From positions 124,001 to 188,000 of the forward strand of contig JAMNXQ010000001.1 of assembly GCA_023653075.1 (NCBI GenBank): a DNA stretch of 64,000 nt, in the 5' to 3' direction. This document shows positions 37,063 through 47,739 of this stretch, one piece after another. A model generated the notes under the pieces. That model saw only the letters and a list, made by a program, of their open reading frames with translations. It was not told the DNA's origin and ran no database searches. The number at the start of each line of letters is the position of its first letter. Position 1 is the first letter of the stretch. A program made the position numbers and the translations under genes. The DNA is from Algoriphagus sp. (GTDB lineage: Bacteria; Bacteroidota; Bacteroidia; Cytophagales; Cyclobacteriaceae).

Positions 37063-39480
37063 TTAGAATGGATATCCAATTCCAAAATTAAAAACCGTTT
37101 GCCCTTTTTCGCCAAAGGGTCTAGTGAATCGAATGTTGTCAAGTACCCATCTTTCTCCCTCCAAACGTGCAGGATCGAGGGCCTTGGTAGCTAGGTCTAG
37201 ACGGATGACCAAAAAGTCAAAATCCATTCGGAGTCCTACCCCAGTGCCGATTGCAATTTCCTTGTAGAAGCGATCGTATCTAAAATCGGCACCTGGTCGG
37301 GCTTCATCTCTTCCAATCATCCAGGAGTTGCCCGCATCCAAGAAAACGGCCATATCGAAGTAGCTGAACAATTTTTTCCGGTACTCCAACATGCTTTCTA
37401 AGATCATTTCTGCAGGTTGCTCATTTGTGTAATCGTAAATTCCACCTGAACCTGTCAAGGGGGTAGAACTCCCGGGTCCAAGTCTTCTGGCTTGCCAGGC
37501 ACGGATACTGGTACCGCCACCGGCAAAGAAGTATTTCTCATAAGGCAAGATCCCCACACTGACTCCATAGGGACGTGCCATTCCAAAGTTGAGTCGGTAA
37601 GCCAGGGTTTGTTTTTTAGTGATGGGATAATACCGTCTAAAATCAATCTGACCTTTGAGCCATTGGAAATTGGCATAGCTGATCTCAGGAGAATCGTTTC
37701 TTCGGACATTCGTGAAGTTGAGAGTGGTACCCCCACTTTCTGCAAAGAGCCGCAAAAGTGAGGCCTTTTGCATGGAAAAATCTCCATAGCGATTGAAGTT
37801 AATCAGGGTTTGTCCCGAAAAACTACTAATCAACGAGGGGAGAAATGACCAAATGAGGTTGTTTCCATCCGTTTGCAATTTTTCTAGGATACTCAGGAAT
37901 TCCTCTTGGATATAGGGTGTTCGGATGTAACTGATGTCCGCTGCATTGATGGTAAATGATTGCCGATTGTTGCGAGTAGCCCAGGTGTAGCCCAACTGGC
38001 CATTGATTGCATTTCGTTTGTATTCGGGACGGTTGGTACTCAAATACCCAAATTGAACGCGTGTATTCGGATTGTATTTCCCGAATTGCTGCAGTGTTTT
38101 GGGAGCAAAGGGAATTAAGAATCTAGGAAAAATTACGGATAGCGACGTGTTGACCTCACTACTTTGGTATACGCCTTGGCCCGTGGCAGACGCGACACCT
38201 TCTAGACCTGCTCGAAAGTTGAGTTCCAGAAGTTCTCCCGCTCGGAAGAAATTACGATTTCGCAAAGCCGTACTGAAGAAAGGCCCTGGAAATTGTTCGG
38301 TGATGGTCATCCCCAGCTGATTGGTCAGTTGGTATTTTTGGTTGGGCTGCGTGAAAATTTGGGCAGTCAAGGAGGTTCCTAGCGTATCAAAGGTGATGTT
38401 TACAAACCGGAAAAGGTCTAAGCTATTGATCAATCGCTGTGTTTCCAGCGCATCTGTTCTACTGTAGGGTTTTCCCTTTTGCAATTGAATTCGGGAAGCC
38501 AAGATTTTCGGGGAATAGCGATCTCTGTAAAAAGAAAAATCAATTCCTTGGTATTGGGTTTGTATTTGTCGATCCGCAAACTCATCCGTAGGTGGATTGA
38601 TCCGTAATCGAATGGTATCCAAGGTGTAGACTTGGTGACTTTCCGTAAAAGTGGGCTTTTGAATTACCTGTTCCAATCGGATAGACTTTGCAGCAGTGTC
38701 CTGATAGGCAATGTAATTCACATAGGACTTGGAGAACATGTAATATCCCTTGTTTTTCAAGAGTTCTTCGAGCCTATTTCGCTCTGCTACAATGAGGTCT
38801 TGGTTGTAAATTTGACCTTGTTTTAAAAAGGAGTTGGAAGAAAATTCCGAAATCAGACTCTGAATAGCAGGATTATCCGTACGAGTAACAACAGAATCTA
38901 GGATATAGGGCTCTTTTTCCTCAATTTGATAGGTGATAAAGGCTTTCTTATTTTTTGTGGCAATTTTAAAATTTACCTCCGCATCAAAAAACCCATGATT
39001 GATCAAGTAGCCTTTCATGTTTTTTCTAGACTTTTCCACTAGGTTGCTATCCACTAGCACAACAGGATTTCCCGTGCGCATCAGCGTATTTCCGTACTCT
39101 AATTTTTTGTCTAGACCTTCGAGTCGAAGTTTTAATTTTTCTTCCTTTCGTTTGTAAATCAACTCATTGGCTATGGAATCACTGGTGGATTGGAGCGAGA
39201 TAAGCCTATCGTTTGTAACGTTTCGTTTATTGGCTACTTTGCTGCTGTCGTAGAATTGATTTCCAAATCGGTAAAGCATGACGCCTAAGGAAGTACCCAA
39301 AAATCGAGTATTGGGTTCCTGTTCTAAAAGTTGCGTAAGTGCATCACCATCTGCTTGTTTTACTCCGACCAATTCATTGTCATAGACCACATAGCTGCCC
39401 TCTTCCAAATTTTTGGTCAAAGAGCAGCCTAGGCAAAACCAGAGTAGATGGATAAAAAGTATATATTTGAAAGATTTCAA
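37063..39480 (-). CDS. tamL: BamA/TamA-family outer membrane protein with lipoprotein signal (TamL-like); TTG start
   Basis: Lipobox FCLGCS at N-terminus; POTRA-like region; C-terminal Omp85 barrel with FAGGGTSIRAWQARRLGPGS and FRYDRFYKEIAIGTGVGLRMDFDFLVIRLDLA; final GIGYPF. Confidence 0.88.
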   Translation of the reverse strand: MKSFKYILFIHLLWFCLGCSLTKNLEEGSYVVYDNELVGVKQADGDALTQLLEQEPNTRFLGTSLGVMLYRFGNQFYDSSKVANKRNVTNDRLISLQSTSDSIANELIYKRKEEKLKLRLEGLDKKLEYGNTLMRTGNPVVLVDSNLVEKSRKNMKGYLINHGFFDAEVNFKIATKNKKAFITYQIEEKEPYILDSVVTRTDNPAIQSLISEFSSNSFLKQGQIYNQDLIVAERNRLEELLKNKGYYMFSKSYVNYIAYQDTAAKSIRLEQVIQKPTFTESHQVYTLDTIRLRINPPTDEFADRQIQTQYQGIDFSFYRDRYSPKILASRIQLQKGKPYSRTDALETQRLINSLDLFRFVNITFDTLGTSLTAQIFTQPNQKYQLTNQLGMTITEQFPGPFFSTALRNRNFFRAGELLELNFRAGLEGVASATGQGVYQSSEVNTSLSVIFPRFLIPFAPKTLQQFGKYNPNTRVQFGYLSTNRPEYKRNAINGQLGYTWATRNNRQSFTINAADISYIRTPYIQEEFLSILEKLQTDGNNLIWSFLPSLISSFSGQTLINFNRYGDFSMQKASLLRLFAESGGTTLNFTNVRRNDSPEISYANFQWLKGQIDFRRYYPITKKQTLAYRLNFGMARPYGVSVGILPYEKYFFAGGGTSIRAWQARRLGPGSSTPLTGSGGIYDYTNEQPAEMILESMLEYRKKLFSYFDMAVFLDAGNSWMIGRDEARPGADFRYDRFYKEIAIGTGVGLRMDFDFLVIRLDLATKALDPARLEGERWVLDNIRFTRPFGEKGQTVFNFGIGYPF
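39462..39469 (+). promoter_or_regulatory. Candidate -7 element TATATTTG for the SpoU methyltransferase, inside tamL coding sequence
   Basis: Exact TAnnTTTG 30 nt upstream of ATG 39499. Confidence 0.3.
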
Positions 39481-39498
39481 GTTCGAATTGGAGGAGGA

Positions 39499-40248
39499 AT
39501 GCCAAGCAAAAATACGGTTAAGTTTATAAAATCCTTACATCAAAAAAAATACCGCACTGAGTCGGGTAAATTCTTTGTAGAAGGTGAAAAAAGTGTGATA
39601 GAAGTGCTTCAATCCGATTTTAAGTTGGATTTACTTTTGGTTACTCAAGAGTTTGCAAGCAAATATGCACAACTAGTGGATGGGGCTGGAGTGGAAGTGC
39701 TCCAGGTGACGCCTAATCAATTGGAGCAGGTAGGACAGTACCAGAGCAATGATGCTGCATTGGCGGTGGTCCACATGAAACCAAATGAAGCTTTTGTTCC
39801 CGGGAAGGAAGAACTTATCCTAGCATTAGATGAGGTGAGGGATCCAGGTAACTTGGGCACTATCATCCGGATAGCGGATTGGTATGGCATACAAAAATTG
39901 ATCTTTTCCCCCCATACCGCGGACTTTTACAACCCAAAAGTGATTCAATCCTCCATGGGTTCGTTCACACGAGTACAATTCTACTATGGGGAACTTCCTG
40001 AATCATTTCAAAATTGGAAATTGCCCGTCTATGGCGCTTTTTTAGAGGGAGTGTCCATCCATCAACTTTCTGATCCAAAACCGGGCGTTTTGTTATTGGG
40101 AAATGAATCTCAAGGAATTTCGAAGGATCTGGAAAAATGGGTCAGTAGTAAAGTCACCATCCCCAGTTTTGGGGGAGCGGAATCCCTCAATGTAGCCGTT
40201 GCTACGGCTATTTTCTGTGATAATTTCAAACGGCTCCTGAGCAAATGA
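39499..40248 (+). CDS. TrmH/SpoU family RNA 2'-O-methyltransferase (track ORF begins at 39448)
   Basis: VKFIKSLHQKKYRTESGKFFVEGEKSV; ALDEVRDPGNLGTIIRIADWYGI; LLLGNESQGIS; IPSFGGAESLNVAVATAIF. Confidence 0.95.
   Translation: MPSKNTVKFIKSLHQKKYRTESGKFFVEGEKSVIEVLQSDFKLDLLLVTQEFASKYAQLVDGAGVEVLQVTPNQLEQVGQYQSNDAALAVVHMKPNEAFVPGKEELILALDEVRDPGNLGTIIRIADWYGIQKLIFSPHTADFYNPKVIQSSMGSFTRVQFYYGELPESFQNWKLPVYGAFLEGVSIHQLSDPKPGVLLLGNESQGISKDLEKWVSSKVTIPSFGGAESLNVAVATAIFCDNFKRLLSK
39507..39514 (-). promoter_or_regulatory. Candidate -7 element TATTTTTG for tamL, inside the SpoU coding sequence
   Basis: Exact TAnnTTTG on minus strand about 26 nt upstream of the TTG start. Confidence 0.3.
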
Positions 40249-41237
40249 AAGCCAAATTAGCTTCACTGCTGGCTCGTGTCGGCCTCAATGGATTTCTGCT
40301 AGGGATTTTTGTAGCCATCGGGATGGCAGCCCTTTTGCCAGAATTCGGTTCCTCGGAATCCGCTATTCCATGGAATCCATTTATTCAAGTAGGAATCGCT
40401 TTGCTTTTCTTTTTCTATGGATTGAAGCTAGACCCTAATCAACTTCAAACAGGGCTGAGCAATTGGAAATTGCATGTCTTGGTACAACTAACCACCTTTT
40501 TAGGCTTTCCCCTGTTGGTGATGGGGCTGGTTTCCTTTTTCCCTGGATTGGATCCAAACTTTGCCTTGGGGATCAGTTACCTAGGAGCTTTACCTTCTAC
40601 GGTCAGTGCCTCGGTGGTTTTGGTGTCCATTGCGGGGGGAAATGTAGCCGCAGCGATTTTTAATGCCAGTATTTCAAGTTTGTTAGGGGTGGTGCTAACT
40701 CCGTTGTGGATGCATTTGGCGGGCGGGGAGGTGGCAGGCGAACTTGATCTTTGGGCTTCAATCCAAGATTTATCGTTCAAAGTGGTCCTCCCAGTGGTCT
40801 TGGGATTAGTACTGCATCGGTCCTTATTTCCCAAAATCAAGCCTTTTTTGAACCGGTTGAAATACTTAGATCAAACCGTGATTCTTTCCATAATTTTCAC
40901 CACTTTTTCAGAGTCATTTTCACAAAAATTAGTTACTTCCTTTTCCTGGATGAGTTTGGGAGGATTAGCGCTGTTCATGCTATGCATCCTATTCCTTGTC
41001 ATTGGTGTTTTGCTTATTTTGGTTCGGTCGCTTTCTTTTTCACGAGGGGATCAAATTGCTGCACTTTTTTGCGGTTCGACCAAGTCTTTGGTCCATGGGG
41101 TAGCAATTGGGAAGGTATTGTTTCCAAGTTCTGCGATCTTGGGAATTGTCCTCCTTCCCGTCATGTTGTACCATTTACAACAACTGATTTTAGGAAGTAT
41201 TTTGGCCAAGTTCTTTGAAAAAAATAAGAAGCCCTGA
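40245..41237 (+). CDS. Bile acid:sodium symporter family (BASS/YfeH-like) transporter
   Basis: Multiple TM segments; FFYGLKLDPNQLQTGLSNWKLHVLVQ; SYLGALPSTVSASVVLVSIAGGNVAAAIFNASISSLLGVVLTP; 4-nt overlap with SpoU gene. Confidence 0.9.
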   Translation: MKAKLASLLARVGLNGFLLGIFVAIGMAALLPEFGSSESAIPWNPFIQVGIALLFFFYGLKLDPNQLQTGLSNWKLHVLVQLTTFLGFPLLVMGLVSFFPGLDPNFALGISYLGALPSTVSASVVLVSIAGGNVAAAIFNASISSLLGVVLTPLWMHLAGGEVAGELDLWASIQDLSFKVVLPVVLGLVLHRSLFPKIKPFLNRLKYLDQTVILSIIFTTFSESFSQKLVTSFSWMSLGGLALFMLCILFLVIGVLLILVRSLSFSRGDQIAALFCGSTKSLVHGVAIGKVLFPSSAILGIVLLPVMLYHLQQLILGSILAKFFEKNKKP

Positions 41238-41251
41238 AATTGCTTCAGGGC
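41231..41251 (-). terminator. Hairpin downstream of ACBP, overlapping the BASS gene 3' end
   Basis: GCCCTGAA-ATTGC-TTCAGGGC followed on minus strand by TTCTTATTTTTTTC. Confidence 0.65.
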
Positions 41252-41261
41252 AGTGTGAGAT

Positions 41262-41522
41262 TTAGAGGTATTTTCCCGATAGTTCGGTGACCAACTCCTT
41301 GTATGCTGTGCTAGCTTCCTCCTTGGACTTCCCTTTGAGTAAGAGCCAAGCATTGTATTTAGCAGCTGCCTTAAAATCAAATCCTCCCGGACGTTCTTCT
41401 TCATTGTCACCTTCTGTGGCTTGCTTGTATAATCCGTACAGTCGAAGTAGCTCTTCATTGGTAGGTCTGGAAGTGAATTTTTGGGTAAGCGCTACTGCTT
41501 CCTCGAGTGTTGCTGGTTTCAT
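41262..41522 (-). CDS. Acyl-CoA-binding protein (ACBP)
   Basis: AVALTQKFTSRPTNEELLRLYGLYKQATEGDNEEERPGGFDFKAAAKYNAWLLLKGKSKEEASTAYKELV - classic ACBP signature. Confidence 0.93.
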   Translation of the reverse strand: MKPATLEEAVALTQKFTSRPTNEELLRLYGLYKQATEGDNEEERPGGFDFKAAAKYNAWLLLKGKSKEEASTAYKELVTELSGKYL

Positions 41523-41564
41523 TTTTTTCTAACGTTTATACCTGAATTTTGGAAGGTAAAAAAA

Positions 41565-41618
41565 CAGCGCCTTTCGTTTCTGTTCTGTCGGGTGACGGGA
41601 AAAAGAAAAAAGGCGCTG
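41565..41618 (-). terminator. Terminator downstream of gltA
   Basis: CAGCGCCTTT ... AAAGGCGCTG inverted repeat; minus strand ends GGCGCTGTTTTTTT. Confidence 0.75.
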
Positions 41619-41641
41619 CTTTAAATGGATAATTACTTGAC

Positions 41642-42928
<1,287 letters not shown>

Positions 42929-43144
42929 GATGTAATTGTTTGTAGCTTTTTGGGATGTGAACTCTAAAATCGGCCTTAAGTTACTAAAATCGGCCATTTT
43001 TTAAAGAAATTATTCTAATGGTATGCATAATCCTGAGGCTTTTAAAATTGAGGAATCTAAACTATTGATAACCAGTCGTTTTTGGTGTTGAATTTCAATA
43101 AACCCCTTTTATGGATTGTATAACACTATTTTGGAAGCCAACAA

Positions 43145-43164
43145 AAAAGTCCCGAAGGACTTTT
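43145..43164 (-). terminator. Terminator downstream of bacilliredoxin gene
   Basis: AAAAGTCC-CGAA-GGACTTTT with flanking A/T tracts. Confidence 0.75.
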
Positions 43165-43165
43165 A

Positions 43166-43588
43166 CTACTCGCAAAAATGTTCAAATACTTCCACCAAAT
43201 GCTCACCGATCATTTTAGCATTTCTACCTTCGATATGGTGTCTTTCAATGAAGTGAACAAGTTCACCATCCTTAAACAAGGCCATCGCAGGCGAGGAGGG
43301 AGGGTAAGGCAAGACCAATTCACGGACTTTAGCGACAGCGTCGCGGTCATTGCCTGCAAATACGGTAGCTAAAGTGCTTGGCTTTTTGCCAGCTTGCTCC
43401 AATGCGAGGCGAACACCAGGTCTTGCAGCGCCTGCAGCACAGCCACAAACCGAGTTGACCACCACAAAGGTAGTGCCTTTGTGATTTGGACCTAGGTGGT
43501 TAGCTACTTGTTCGGCAGTTCGAAATTCTTCGAATCCAACGGCAGACAATTCCGCGCGCATGGGGGCAATTAATTCTTCAGGATACAT
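43166..43588 (-). CDS. BrxA/BrxB (YphP/YqiW) bacilliredoxin family protein
   Basis: TTFVVVNSVCGCAAGAARPGVRLAL; TVFAGNDRDAVAKVREL. Confidence 0.92.
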   Translation of the reverse strand: MYPEELIAPMRAELSAVGFEEFRTAEQVANHLGPNHKGTTFVVVNSVCGCAAGAARPGVRLALEQAGKKPSTLATVFAGNDRDAVAKVRELVLPYPPSSPAMALFKDGELVHFIERHHIEGRNAKMIGEHLVEVFEHFCE

Positions 43589-43613
43589 AGTTCGGGGGGG
43601 GTTATTTTTCGTT

Positions 43614-43955
43614 TCAAAGAAATCCTAATTCTAATTTGGCTACTTCAGACATCATGTCTTGGCTGTAGGGAGGTTCAAAGGTGACCTCTACTTCCACATG
43701 ATTGATGCCTTCAATCTGTTGTATTTTCTCCTTCACCTCCGAAGGAATAAATTCTGCCGAAGGGCAATTGGGGGAGGTAAGCGTCATCAAGACAAAGACA
43801 TTGTTGACTGGATAAACGCTAATCTCATAAATCAATCCAAGTTCATACACATCCACCGGGATTTCTGGGTCATAGACCAGCTTAATGGCAGTGACCACCT
43901 TGTCCCGAAGGTTTTCAATTTGAATGCTAGTACCCGAAGATTCGTGAGCGTTCAT
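43614..43955 (-). CDS. SUF-associated DUF59 (MIP18/SufT-like) protein
   Basis: AIKLVYDPEIPVDVYELGLIYEI; MTLTSPNCPSAEFIP. Confidence 0.93.
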   Translation of the reverse strand: MNAHESSGTSIQIENLRDKVVTAIKLVYDPEIPVDVYELGLIYEISVYPVNNVFVLMTLTSPNCPSAEFIPSEVKEKIQQIEGINHVEVEVTFEPPYSQDMMSEVAKLELGFL

Positions 43956-43956
43956 G

Positions 43957-44388
43957 TTAGACGTTTTGCTTAGTTTGAAAGGCTAGGGCGTAGCGCTTCA
44001 TTTGATTCATCATGGCTGCCAATCCATTGGAACGTTGACTTCCTAGGATATTCCCCATGCCAATACGAGGGATAAAATCCAGGTTGGCCTCCAGAATCTC
44101 CCTTGGACTCCGATGATTCAATACCCGAATCAGTAAGGAAATCAAACCTTTGGTAATGTCGGTATTGCTATCGGCTCGGTAGTGGACCTTGCCTGCTTTT
44201 TCCTCTGCAACCAACCAAACTTTGGATTGGCATCCTTGGATGATGTATTCCTCCTTACGGAAGTCCTCCGGATAGGGTTCTAGGCTTCCACCCAATTCCA
44301 TAATGTAGAAGATGGTGGATTCTCGGTCTTCGCCCAAAATCTCGAATTCGGATACGATTTCATTCTGTATGTCTGCGATCGTGCTCAT
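43957..44388 (-). CDS. sufE: Cysteine desulfuration protein SufE
   Basis: IQGCQSKVWLVAEEKAGKVHYRADSNTDITKGLISLLIRV. Confidence 0.95.
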   Translation of the reverse strand: MSTIADIQNEIVSEFEILGEDRESTIFYIMELGGSLEPYPEDFRKEEYIIQGCQSKVWLVAEEKAGKVHYRADSNTDITKGLISLLIRVLNHRSPREILEANLDFIPRIGMGNILGSQRSNGLAAMMNQMKRYALAFQTKQNV

Positions 44389-45608
44389 TTATTCTTCAGG
44401 CTAGCAATTTTGGTGACCGCTTGGGCAAATACTTCTACTTCTGTACGGGTATTGTATACAGCAAAAGAGGCACGAACGGTACCCTCCATTCCCAATCTCC
44501 GCATCAAGGGCTGGGTGCAATGGTGACCCGTACGTACAGCAATGCCTCTGGCATCCAACAACTGCCCCACATCAAAGGGATGCATGGATTGAATGTTGAA
44601 GGAGAAGACTGCTATTTTTTCAGTAGCAGTACCCACAGGAATGACTCCTTTGACATCCTGAAGTAACTCCACTGCGTACTGCAGTAAGTCATGCTCATGA
44701 CGATGAATGTCTGCCTTGCCGGTAGACGTAATGAAATCTAAAGCAGGCTTAAATGCAATTACTTCAGCAATACTCGGAGTACCCGCTTCAAATTTGAAGG
44801 GGATGGTATTGTAGGTGGTTTTTTCAAAGGTTACTTCTCGAATCATTTCCCCACCTCCAAGAAAGGGTGGCATGGCCTCTAATAGTTCTCTTTTCCCATA
44901 TAAAACTCCTAATCCAGTAGGACCATAGAGTTTGTGTGCAGAAAAAGTCAGAAAGTCACAATCGAGAGCCTGTACATCGACGTCCAAATGGGAGGTGGAT
45001 TGTGCTCCATCCAACAACACCTTTGCACCAACGGCATGGGCCGCATCGATCATTCGTTTTACCGGGTTGATGGTGCCGAGGGCATTGGATGCATGGACTA
45101 CACTGACCAATTTGGTTTTTGGGCTCAAGAATTTTTCAAACTCTTCCCATACCAACTCTCCAGCATCCGTAATTGGGATAACTCGGAGGATGGCTCCATT
45201 TTGCTCGCAAAGCATCTGCCAAGGCACAATGTTGCTGTGATGCTCTAGGGTAGAAATGATAATTTCATCCCCTTTTTGAATGAATGCTGATCCGAAGGTT
45301 TTGGCTACCAAGTTGATACTTTCGGTAGTACCTCGGGTAAAAATGATTTCTGCGGATTCTCTAGCGCCAATAAATGCGCGTATGCTTTCGCGGGTCTCCT
45401 CAAACTGTCGTGTTGCCCGATCCGCCAAGGTATGTGCACCCCGATGAATGTTGGAGTTGTCGACTTCGTAATAGTTTTGAATGGCATCCAATACCACTTT
45501 TGGCTTTTGCGTGGTCGCGGCATTGTCAAAATAAATCAAGGGATTACCGTTTACCTCTTGATGAAGTATGGGGAATTCACGCCTGATGGAATTGACTTGG
45601 ATGGCCAT
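44385..45608 (-). CDS. sufS: Cysteine desulfurase SufS
   Basis: IYFDNAATTQKP; NIHRGAHTLADRAT; SALEHHSN-type STLEHHSNIVPWQ; FSAHKLYGPTGLGVLYGK; VRTGHHCTQPLMRRLG. Confidence 0.97.
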   Translation of the reverse strand: MAIQVNSIRREFPILHQEVNGNPLIYFDNAATTQKPKVVLDAIQNYYEVDNSNIHRGAHTLADRATRQFEETRESIRAFIGARESAEIIFTRGTTESINLVAKTFGSAFIQKGDEIIISTLEHHSNIVPWQMLCEQNGAILRVIPITDAGELVWEEFEKFLSPKTKLVSVVHASNALGTINPVKRMIDAAHAVGAKVLLDGAQSTSHLDVDVQALDCDFLTFSAHKLYGPTGLGVLYGKRELLEAMPPFLGGGEMIREVTFEKTTYNTIPFKFEAGTPSIAEVIAFKPALDFITSTGKADIHRHEHDLLQYAVELLQDVKGVIPVGTATEKIAVFSFNIQSMHPFDVGQLLDARGIAVRTGHHCTQPLMRRLGMEGTVRASFAVYNTRTEVEVFAQAVTKIASLKNK

Positions 45609-45611
45609 GGA

Positions 45612-46880
45612 TTAGAATTTACTTCCGAGTCGCTCTTGGATCTGTGCTACGATGTGGTTCCGGAGAGAATCTACTTCAATTTTGTCCAAAACCTCACCAG
45701 CAAATGCATAGAGCAACAAGCCTTTTGCAGTTGTTTTGTCAATGCCTCGAGCTTGAAGATAGAATTGGGCCTCCTCGTCCAATTGCCCAACGGTACATCC
45801 GTGAGAGCACTTTACGTCATCCGCCCAAATCTCAAGTTGAGGTTTGGTGTTGATGATTGCATCTTCCGAAAGGAGGATGTTGTTGTTTTGCTGGAAGGCA
45901 TTCGTCTTTTGTGCGATCTGGCGAACGAAAATTTTACCATTAAATACCCCACGGCTTTGATCCGTAAGAATGCCTTTGTAGAGTTCATTGGATTCCGCGT
46001 GCGGAATGGTGTGGTCTACGTTGGTGTGGTTGTCGACATGGGTTTTGCCGTTGAGCAAGTAGATGCCATACATGTTGCCCACAGAATTGCTTCCCAATAG
46101 GTTGAGCGTCAGGTTATTTCGGACCATGTCGCCCGAAAGGGTGATTTGGGTAGAAGTAAACTGGGAATCTTTTTGGATATCCGTCACCAAGTTGCTCACC
46201 GCGATCACTTGGTTGTGCTCTTGTTGGAGACTATGGTAAGTTAGGTTAGCATTAATTCCCCCTTTGATTTCCACTACCTTATTCACAAAGTAAGGGGCAT
46301 CATCCAAGGAGATGGGGTAATCGATGAAGGTTGCTTTGGAAAAATCCCCTGCTTCAATCCAAATGCGTGGAGAAATCACTTGGCCTCCCTGAGCTTGGTG
46401 AAATTGGAGCAGTAAAATGGGGCTGTCAAGCTCCTTATTTTTCTCAAGGGAAATGTGAAGACCATCCGAGAATGTAGCCTGGTTTAAGGCTACAAAGGGA
46501 TCTTTGTCCGCTTTGGCAATGCTTCCTAGTGGCGTAGATTCATTTTCAGAAAGTAAACGCACGGAAATACCCTCCGTAGAAGTAGAATGCTCTGGCAAAT
46601 AAGCCCCATTCGAAAAAACCAATACTGTTCCTTTAAATCCAGCAAAGAGGGCCGATTTTACCCGTTCAGCGTTAATTTGTATTGATTTTGTAGGAGATAA
46701 ATCAGTTAGGGACATCTCCAATTTCTTTGCAATTGGAGTAAACTTATATTCTTCAGCTTTCAGAGCAGGTAATCCTTGCGCATAGAAACTTTCTTTGCCC
46801 AATTGGCGCAAATTAGAATAAGTTGCGGGTGCCGCTTCAAAAAAACCAAGAACGAATTCCTGTTGGGTCAAGGTACTCAT
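45612..46880 (-). CDS. sufD: Fe-S cluster assembly protein SufD
   Basis: GKIFVRQIAQKTNAFQQNNNILLSEDAIINTKPQLEIWADDVKCSHGCTVGQLDEEAQFYLQARGI. Confidence 0.96.
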   Translation of the reverse strand: MSTLTQQEFVLGFFEAAPATYSNLRQLGKESFYAQGLPALKAEEYKFTPIAKKLEMSLTDLSPTKSIQINAERVKSALFAGFKGTVLVFSNGAYLPEHSTSTEGISVRLLSENESTPLGSIAKADKDPFVALNQATFSDGLHISLEKNKELDSPILLLQFHQAQGGQVISPRIWIEAGDFSKATFIDYPISLDDAPYFVNKVVEIKGGINANLTYHSLQQEHNQVIAVSNLVTDIQKDSQFTSTQITLSGDMVRNNLTLNLLGSNSVGNMYGIYLLNGKTHVDNHTNVDHTIPHAESNELYKGILTDQSRGVFNGKIFVRQIAQKTNAFQQNNNILLSEDAIINTKPQLEIWADDVKCSHGCTVGQLDEEAQFYLQARGIDKTTAKGLLLYAFAGEVLDKIEVDSLRNHIVAQIQERLGSKF

Positions 46881-46897
46881 GGGTAGTGCGGTTGGGA

Positions 46898-47662
46898 TCA
46901 GACGGTGGCAGTAGAATCAACTTCTTCTTTGATCCAATCGTAGCCTTTTTCTTCTAGTTCTAGGGCAAGTTCTTTGGTACCGGATTTCACGATTCTTCCT
47001 TTGTACAGTACATGGACAAAATCAGGAACGATGTATTCCAGCAAGCGCTGGTAGTGGGTCACCACAATGGTGGCAGTCTTTTCAGACTTCAATTTGTTGA
47101 CCCCATTGGATACAATGCGAAGCGCATCGATGTCAAGGCCAGAGTCAGTTTCATCCAAAATGGAAAGAACTGGCTCAAGCATCGCCATTTGGAAGATTTC
47201 ATTTCGCTTTTTTTCTCCTCCGGAGAAGCCTTCATTCAAGGATCTACTCAATAATTTCTGATCAATTTCCACCAAGGCCATTTTTTCTTTCATCAAGGAA
47301 AGAAACTTGACCGCGTCCAAAGGTTCTAAACCTCTGTATTCGCGAACCTGGTTGAGTGCAGTTCTTAAGAAGTTGGTGGTGGATACTCCAGGGATTTCGA
47401 TGGGGTATTGAAATGCCAAAAACACCCCTTCTCGAGCACGATCTTCAGGAGAGAGTTCAAGTAGTTCTTTTCCCTGAAAGACGACTTCTCCTTCAGTCAC
47501 CTCATATTCTTCTCTTCCTGCAAGCACAGAGGCTAGGGTAGATTTGCCGGAGCCGTTTGGACCCATGATGGCATGGACTTCGCCTGCTTTTATTTCCAGG
47601 TTGATTCCTCTGAGGATAGGAGTGCCTTCAATGGAGGCATGTAGATTTTTTATAGAAAGCAT
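46898..47662 (-). CDS. sufC: Fe-S cluster assembly ATPase SufC
   Basis: VHAIMGPNGSGKSTLASVLAG; EGFSGGEKKRNEIFQMAMLEPVLSILDETDSGLDIDAL. Confidence 0.98.
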   Translation of the reverse strand: MLSIKNLHASIEGTPILRGINLEIKAGEVHAIMGPNGSGKSTLASVLAGREEYEVTEGEVVFQGKELLELSPEDRAREGVFLAFQYPIEIPGVSTTNFLRTALNQVREYRGLEPLDAVKFLSLMKEKMALVEIDQKLLSRSLNEGFSGGEKKRNEIFQMAMLEPVLSILDETDSGLDIDALRIVSNGVNKLKSEKTATIVVTHYQRLLEYIVPDFVHVLYKGRIVKSGTKELALELEEKGYDWIKEEVDSTATV

Positions 47663-47739
47663 GATCTAATTATTCTTGGATAGGCGTTTGATTTTCGGCC
47701 AGATTTGCCTGCTGCGATAGGTCAAGCTACCGCGGTAGG

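Noticed and set aside
45432-46100. 222-aa plus-strand ORF opposite sufS/sufD
   Set aside because: Antisense to two well-supported SUF genes; no recognisable domain
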